DNA from: Paenibacillus flagellatus
GTDB taxonomy: Bacteria > Bacillota > Bacilli > Paenibacillales > NBRC-103111
Assembly (NCBI RefSeq): GCF_003217775.1
Contig: NZ_QJVJ01000008.1
Coordinates: 360,628-424,627, forward strand
DNA: 64,000 nucleotides
Reading direction: 5' to 3'
The notes under the pieces were generated by a model, which saw only the letters and a list, made by a program, of their open reading frames with translations, did no database searches and was not told the DNA's origin. Of this stretch, positions 59,630 through 64,000 are shown in pieces; the first letter of the stretch is position 1; every line of letters starts with the position of its first letter. A program made the translations under genes and the position numbers.

Positions 59630-60970
59630 ATGCAGCGAGACAAACTGCGTTACGGGGAAATGGCCGCACGGGGCGGCAAGGCGGCGTTGACCCGCGAAGG
59701 GCGGGACGGTTATTTCGCGGACCGAGACCAGGACCGAAAAGGGGCGGGCGCGACACGTCCGGGGTCCCGGTTCGATTCGCAGACGCGGCTTCTGCTTCTC
59801 GTGAACGCGCTGTTCGGCGCGGCCAACGCGCTGTCCGGCACGTTCGTGAACGTCTATTTGTGGAAGGCGAAAAGCGACTTCGCTTTGATCGGCTGGTTTG
59901 CGTTCGCGCATCAAGTGACGATGGCGCTTACGTTCTGGGCCGCCGGCAAGTGGGTGAAGGAGCATAACAAGATGAACAGCCTGCGGCTCGGCGTCGCCAT
60001 CTCCGCCGTCTTCTATACGATCGTTCTTGTTCTCCAGCAGCAGGCGGTGCATTACGTCTGGCTGCTCGGGGCGGTGCAGGGGCTGTCCTCGGGCTTTTTT
60101 TGGCTGGCGTTCAACGTCGTCTACTTCGAAGTGACGTCGCCGGAAAACCGGGACCGGTTCAACGGCTGGGCCGGGCTGCTCGGCTCCGGCATCGGCATGA
60201 TCGCGCCTTGGATTTCCGGCTGGCTCATAACGGGAATGCCCGGCACGAACGGGTACCGGCTTATTTTCGCGATATCGCTCGGCGTGTTCGTCGTCGGGGT
60301 CGTCTTCAGCTTTTTCTTGAAGAAGCGGAAAGTACCCGGCACCTACGAGTGGGCGCACGGCTACCGGACGCTGGCTCAACGGCGGGGCCCGTGGAAGACG
60401 GTGTTCGGCGCGCTGGTCGCTCAAGGGATCCGGGAAGGCGTATTCGGATTTTTGATCGGACTGATGGTCTATATCGCGACGAGCAACGAGATGAAAATCG
60501 GCAACTTCTCGCTCATCACGTCGGCGGTGGCGCTTTTCAGCTTTTACGCCGTCGGCAAATGGCTGAAGCCCGCATACCGCAAAGGGGGAATGATCGTCGG
60601 CGTGTTGGCGATGATTCTCGTCATCGTGCCGTTTTTTTGGCAGGTAAGCTATGCGACGCTGCTTGTGTTCGGCATCGGCACCGCGCTGTTCATCCCGCTC
60701 TATACCGTCCCGATGACGTCGTCGGTGTTCGATATTATCGGCCAAGACCGGGAGAGCGCGGAGCATCGGGTCGAATACGTCGTCCTGCGGGAGCTGGGCC
60801 TCAACTTCGGACGCATGCTCGGGACGCTTGCGTTTATTGCGGTCGTCTCGTGGAGCACCGCGCCGCACGTGATCAATTGGCTGCTGCTCGGCATCGGCAG
60901 CTCGCCGCTCCTCGTCTGGCTGCTGATGCGGAACAAGCTGGTTCCGGTTCAATTCGGTAAATCCCGATAA
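59630..60970 (+). CDS. MFS transporter, unknown substrate
   Basis: A 446-residue protein. A basic N-terminal cytoplasmic stretch (~1-40) is followed by ~12 helices starting at LLLLVNALFGAANALSGTFV. It belongs to an uncharacterised Bacillales group: FWLAFNVVYFEVTSPENRDR, GMIAPWISGWLI and PLYTVPMTSSVFDIIGQDRE are characteristic phrases. ATG 59630 is preferred over GTG 59621 because AGGTGAGG directly precedes it. No link to the neighbouring genes is evident. Confidence 0.8.
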   Translation: MQRDKLRYGEMAARGGKAALTREGRDGYFADRDQDRKGAGATRPGSRFDSQTRLLLLVNALFGAANALSGTFVNVYLWKAKSDFALIGWFAFAHQVTMALTFWAAGKWVKEHNKMNSLRLGVAISAVFYTIVLVLQQQAVHYVWLLGAVQGLSSGFFWLAFNVVYFEVTSPENRDRFNGWAGLLGSGIGMIAPWISGWLITGMPGTNGYRLIFAISLGVFVVGVVFSFFLKKRKVPGTYEWAHGYRTLAQRRGPWKTVFGALVAQGIREGVFGFLIGLMVYIATSNEMKIGNFSLITSAVALFSFYAVGKWLKPAYRKGGMIVGVLAMILVIVPFFWQVSYATLLVFGIGTALFIPLYTVPMTSSVFDIIGQDRESAEHRVEYVVLRELGLNFGRMLGTLAFIAVVSWSTAPHVINWLLLGIGSSPLLVWLLMRNKLVPVQFGKSR

Positions 60971-60986
60971 CGATACCATGAATTTA

Positions 60987-60995
60987 TGCTATAAT
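60987..60995 (+). promoter_or_regulatory. Extended -10 promoter of the cysteine synthase gene
   Basis: TG-C-TATAAT at 60987-60995 is an extended -10 with no good -35, 35 bases before the ATG. Confidence 0.65.
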
Positions 60996-61030
60996 GGACG
61001 TACACATCAGCCATGGGAGGAACGTACGTC

Positions 61031-61960
61031 ATGACACGGAAAATGGTTCGGAGCGTGACCGAGCTGATCGGCGACACGCCGGCGGTGCGGATCAATCGGC
61101 TCGTCGGGGAAAACGACGCGGACGTGTACGTCAAGCTGGAATATTTCAACCCGAGCGGCAGCGTGAAGGATCGCGCCGCTTTCAATCTGATCGCCCAAGC
61201 GGAGAAGGACGGCCGGCTCGCGCCGGGCGCCACGATCATCGAGCCGACAAGCGGCAATACCGGCATCGGGCTCGCGATGAATGCGGCGGCGAAAGGCTAT
61301 AACGCGATACTCGTCATGCCCGACAATATGACGAAGGAACGGATCAACATTTTGAAGGCGTACGGGGCGCAGGTGGTGCTGACCCCGGCGGCCGAGCGGA
61401 TGCCGGGCGCGATCCGCAAGGCGAAGGAGCTGCAGGAGCAAATACCCGGCAGCTTCATTCCGCAGCAGTTCGAAAATCCGGCCAATCCCGACATTCACCG
61501 GGTGACGACGGCGCTCGAAATTATCGAGCAGACCGACGGCAAGCTCGACGCGTTCGTCGCCTCGTCCGGTACGGGCGGCACGATTACGGGGACGGGCGAG
61601 GTGCTGCGCGAGCGCATCCCGGGCATCCGCATCTACGTCGTCGAGCCGAAGGGGTCGCCGGTGCTGTCCGGCGGGCAGCCGGGGCCGCACAAGCTCGTCG
61701 GCACGAGTCCGGGCTTCGTCCCGCCCATCCTGAACACGGACGTCTACGACGAAATCGTCCAGGTGGCCGACGAGGACGCGATCCGTACGACGCGGGAGCT
61801 GGCGGCGCTCGAGGGCATTCTGGTCGGGCCGTCGGCCGGCGCCACCGTTTGGACGGCGCTTCAGGTAGCGCGCAAGCTCGGGAAGGGCAAGCGGGTGCTG
61901 TGCATCGCGCCGGATACGGGCGAACGGTATTTGAGCATGGACATTTTCGGTCAAGCGTGA
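61031..61960 (+). CDS. cysK: Cysteine synthase A (O-acetylserine sulfhydrylase)
   Basis: A 309-residue PLP enzyme that makes cysteine from O-acetylserine and sulfide in the cytoplasm. Lys46 in NPSGSVKDRAAF is the Schiff-base residue, EPTSGNTGIGLAM binds the substrate carboxylate, and the phosphate loop is SSGTGGTITGTGE (~178). VGPSAGATVWTAL near 270 completes the active site. The length matches CysK. ATG 61031 follows GGGAGGA; the ATG at 61013 lies before that site. Transcribed alone from an extended -10 promoter and ended by the terminator at 62004-62033. A related activity (cystathionine beta-synthase-like OAS lyase) cannot be excluded. Confidence 0.93.
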   Translation: MTRKMVRSVTELIGDTPAVRINRLVGENDADVYVKLEYFNPSGSVKDRAAFNLIAQAEKDGRLAPGATIIEPTSGNTGIGLAMNAAAKGYNAILVMPDNMTKERINILKAYGAQVVLTPAAERMPGAIRKAKELQEQIPGSFIPQQFENPANPDIHRVTTALEIIEQTDGKLDAFVASSGTGGTITGTGEVLRERIPGIRIYVVEPKGSPVLSGGQPGPHKLVGTSPGFVPPILNTDVYDEIVQVADEDAIRTTRELAALEGILVGPSAGATVWTALQVARKLGKGKRVLCIAPDTGERYLSMDIFGQA

Positions 61961-62003
61961 GCCGTTGTCCGATTCCCTTCGGGGGAACCCGCCTATAAGC
62001 TGC

Positions 62004-62033
62004 AAGCCGACTTCGGAGGAAGCCGGCTTTTTT
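62004..62033 (+). terminator. Terminator after cysK
   Basis: AAGCCG-A-CTTC and GAAG-C-CGGCTT pair around GGAG, followed by TTTTTT. Confidence 0.85.
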
Positions 62034-62161
62034 GCTGCCCGGCCGTCGGGATAGGCGCCTTTTCTTTTTTCGTTGCGTAAAAAAAGATTTCCGGCCATGA
62101 TAGATTCAAGGACGGCACGGGCATCTGACGATTTAGAGGGAGAAGGAAAGGATGGCTGGCG

Positions 62162-63028
62162 TTGCACGGGAGAGCGGAAACGGCATCGGGATCGGGAAAG
62201 GAACAACGAATCGGAATCGGGGCGACGGACGGAGGAGCGGGCGGCGTATCGGCGGAAGCGGTACCATCGGGCGTCCTGCTCCGCGCGCCGACGGCGAACC
62301 CATGCGGGGACGAGGAGCGGCGGCTGGTGGAGCGCGCCCGGGCCGGCGATCGCGAGGCGTTCGGAGAGCTCGTGCGGCATCATCGCGCCAAGGCGCTCGG
62401 CTGGGCGAACTCGATTGCGAGAGACAGCGCGATGGCCGAGGACATCGTTCAGGATGCGCTGATTCGGGCGTTTCTGCACTTGGGCACCTTGATGAACGCG
62501 GATCGGTTCGTCCCTTGGCTGCAGCGCATCGTGCGCAATCAGGCGTATATGAAAATGCGCCGGGGCGGACCCTATGGGAAGGAACGGCCGTTTTCCGGCT
62601 TCGGCCGTAGCGGGGGAGCGGGGGATGCGTCCGGCGACGCTTGGGCGGATGCGTCCGAGCCGGACTGGACCGACATCGACCGCATTCTCGTCCGACTCTC
62701 CCGCTCCTCCGCCGAGGAAGCGCGCCGGCGCAGCGATCCCGCCTACGCGATGATGAAGGCCGATACGATCCGTTCGCTGCGCGACTTGCTGCACTGCCTC
62801 GGGAAGCGGGAGCGGGCGATTTTCGAGGCGCATTTTTTCGGCGAGCTGTCGCCGGCCGAAATCGCCGCTTTGTTCGGGACGACGACCGCGAACGTGTACA
62901 ATGCGCTGTCCCGTTCCCGAGCGAAAGTGTCCAGGGAGCGGATCCGCGTCTATTTGCACGGATACGTGCAGAAGCGGGCGTCGCTCGGCTTGCCGAAGCG
63001 GGTCATCCTGGCTTCTCCTCCGATTTGA
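62162..63028 (+). CDS. Sigma-70 family RNA polymerase sigma factor (ECF type)
   Basis: About 288 residues. After a poorly conserved N-terminus, DREAFGELVRHHRAKALGWA and MAEDIVQDALIRAFLHLGTL with RFVPWLQRIVRNQAYMKMRR form region 2. A low-complexity linker (~140-200) leads to region 4, LLHCLGKRERAIFEAHFFGE and LSPAEIAALFGTTTANVYNA, then SRSRAKVSRERI. No anti-sigma gene follows at once; instead an unusual partner gene starts 18 bases downstream. The start is TTG 62162 behind GAAAGGATG; a later start around residue 50 is possible, since the first 45 residues look low-complexity. Confidence 0.82.
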   Translation: MHGRAETASGSGKEQRIGIGATDGGAGGVSAEAVPSGVLLRAPTANPCGDEERRLVERARAGDREAFGELVRHHRAKALGWANSIARDSAMAEDIVQDALIRAFLHLGTLMNADRFVPWLQRIVRNQAYMKMRRGGPYGKERPFSGFGRSGGAGDASGDAWADASEPDWTDIDRILVRLSRSSAEEARRRSDPAYAMMKADTIRSLRDLLHCLGKRERAIFEAHFFGELSPAEIAALFGTTTANVYNALSRSRAKVSRERIRVYLHGYVQKRASLGLPKRVILASPPI

Positions 63029-63045
63029 CGGGGAGGGATTGACGC

Positions 63046-63766
63046 ATGACGACGAACCGGTTCGCGGGGCGCGACTGGACGAAGACGTGGACGACCGCGG
63101 CAAGCGCCGTATACGGAGCGGTCAGCTATACGGACAAGAAAGGGTTTACGCTCGTGGACGTGATGGGATTGACCGGTCACGCGTTCCGGCTCAATATCGA
63201 TCCGGCGGAAGTGAACGTGGCGGGACCGACCTCGTTTCCGGGCGGGTATATCCTGCGCCGCAATTTGTGCAATTTGGGCTATACGAGCAGCATGGGCGAA
63301 GCGTCCGTCCCCGTCTCGCCCGAGAAGCTGGAGCGGACGATCGCCCTCGTCCAGCGATCGATCGACAAAGGCTATCCGGCTATCGCGTTCGATTTGTTCA
63401 CGCCGGAGTTCGGACTTCTGTACGGCTACGACGACGAGAAGCAGCTGTTTTACGGGAAGGACGTTTCCCGGGAAGGGACGATCTCGTACGCGGATTTCGG
63501 CCACCCGAAAATCCATGTGCTGTTCCTCGTCACGATCGAGGACAGCTTGCCCCATTCGAAGTACGAGATGCTGCGCATGGCGCTCGACATGATCGTCGAC
63601 CATGCGCGCGGGCGGGAATGGACGCACGTCTTCAAGGACCGGTACGCGATCGGTCTGTCGAGGTGCTGGAATGGCTGCTCGGCTTCATGAAAGCATATCA
63701 TTCGGACATTTGGATTCATTAAGACCCGCTGCAGGCGGACGCGTACCGGAACGACCGGGCGCGTCT
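63046..63766 (+). pseudogene. BtrH/C39-like protein gene, broken and cut by an IS element
   Basis: The frame from ATG 63046 (behind GGGAGGGA) gives FTLVDVMGLTGHAFRLNI, GGYILRRNLCNLGYTSS, GYPAIAFDLFTPEFGLLYGY and LDMIVDHARGREWTHV, then a stop at 63690. One base out of phase, the reading continues as VEVLEWLLGFMKAYHS, meets a stop at 63720, and then DPLQADAYRNDRARL up to the IS end at about 63767. The pattern resembles BtrH N-terminal/C39-like proteins with their C-terminal helical domain, a tentative match. It follows the sigma factor gene by 17 bases and was probably co-transcribed with it. Confidence 0.6.
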
Positions 63767-64000
63767 TGAACTGCACCCCGTCAAGTAGACAGTACAAATA
63801 AGTAAAAGAATTAGACGGCTTTAGTCCAATATTCCTTAGGACTGAGGCCGTTTAATTTTGCCTGTATTCGCTGGTTCGTGTAAAAGTAAATATAGGCGTC
63901 AATGGCTTTCTCCAGTTCCTCGAACGTATGGTATGAGTTCAGATGATACATCTCGCACTTCAAGGTCCCCCAGAAGGCTTCCATAGGTCCGTTGTCAATG
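63767..64000 (-). mobile_element. IS3-family insertion sequence, one end (continues past the window)
   Basis: The element begins near 63767 with TGAACTGCACCCCGTCAAG, a terminal repeat of the IS3 type (TG..CTGCACCCC), followed by the 3' end of OrfB on the reverse strand. The other end lies outside the window, so target duplication cannot be checked. Confidence 0.8.
63811..64000 (-). CDS. IS3-family transposase OrfB, C-terminal part
   Basis: The reverse strand reads IDNGPMEAFWGTLKCEMYHL, then YHTFEELEKAIDAYIYFY and NQRIQAKLNGLSPKEYW ending KAV-stop at 63811. This is the end of the DDE integrase of IS3/IS150-type elements, including the catalytic Glu in MEAFWGTLK. The N-terminal part and OrfA are beyond base 64000. 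The reading frame shown is intact, so the element may be active. Confidence 0.93.
   Translation of the reverse strand, partial: IDNGPMEAFWGTLKCEMYHLNSYHTFEELEKAIDAYIYFYTNQRIQAKLNGLSPKEYWTKAV

Noticed and set aside
60971..61030. S-box, T-box or other sulfur riboswitch before cysK
   Set aside because: Only 60 bases separate the genes, with a promoter inside; there is no room for such a leader.

Overview
The window comes from a GC-rich Firmicute of the Paenibacillaceae, most likely Cohnella or Paenibacillus. The evidence is a pheS-pheT-zapA-cvpA block and a mutS2 gene of Bacillales type, a Phe T-box leader, GTG and TTG starts behind strong purine-rich ribosome binding sites, a DesK/DesR lipid thermosensor pair, YesM/YesN-type two-component control of sugar import, and many family 2/36/78/106-type carbohydrate genes. 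High GC produces very long antisense open frames, which are not annotated.

Left part (1-13.4 kb): end of a family 2 glycosyltransferase; an intergenic 112-bp repeat; a secreted beta-propeller protein; an AraC regulator divergent from an Fsr-like efflux pump; a second MFS transporter; a Mta-like MerR regulator with its own 19-bp-spacer promoter; an intergenic region of short palindromes; a promoter and T-box leader for pheST; then zapA, whose product carries an unusually long repeated coiled coil, and cvpA.

Middle part (13.4-31.5 kb): an accessory block lies between cvpA and mutS2, which in Bacillus subtilis are separated only by polX. It holds a 16-bp tandem repeat, a complete peptide ABC importer operon (ATPases, lipoprotein, two permeases), a metallo-hydrolase with two GNAT acetyltransferases, a fatty acid desaturase with desK and desR and a matching candidate operator, an aminoglycoside-phosphotransferase-like kinase, and a decayed zone. 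The decayed zone contains an IS3 OrfA remnant, a CotA-like multicopper oxidase pseudogene and a sugar permease remnant. A CuA-like lipoprotein and a small holin-family membrane protein precede mutS2. polX is not in the window.

Right part (31.7-56.8 kb) is a carbohydrate utilisation region. An FGGY kinase and a GH36/raffinose-synthase-like enzyme are followed by a frameshifted AraC regulator divergent from an arabinose/fucose isomerase-family gene. Two secreted DUF6528-type beta-propeller proteins come next. Then follow a YesM-type kinase, a YesN-type regulator, an LplABC-like importer, a TIM-barrel isomerase, a third (cytoplasmic) propeller paralogue, a GH106-like enzyme and a GH78 alpha-L-rhamnosidase. 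The simplest reading is that rhamnose-containing oligosaccharides are sensed outside, imported whole and hydrolysed inside the cell.

Last part (56.8-64 kb): a membrane-anchored TPR protein, a PspA-DUF350-27-residue peptide-zinc ribbon cluster, an MFS transporter, cysteine synthase, a sigma-70 family factor with a broken downstream gene, and the end of an IS3-family element cut by the window edge. The most interesting points are the three DUF6528 propellers around one sugar regulon, the repeat-expanded ZapA, the DesR-type operator, the 16-bp array and the copper oxidase that lost its type 1 copper cysteine.
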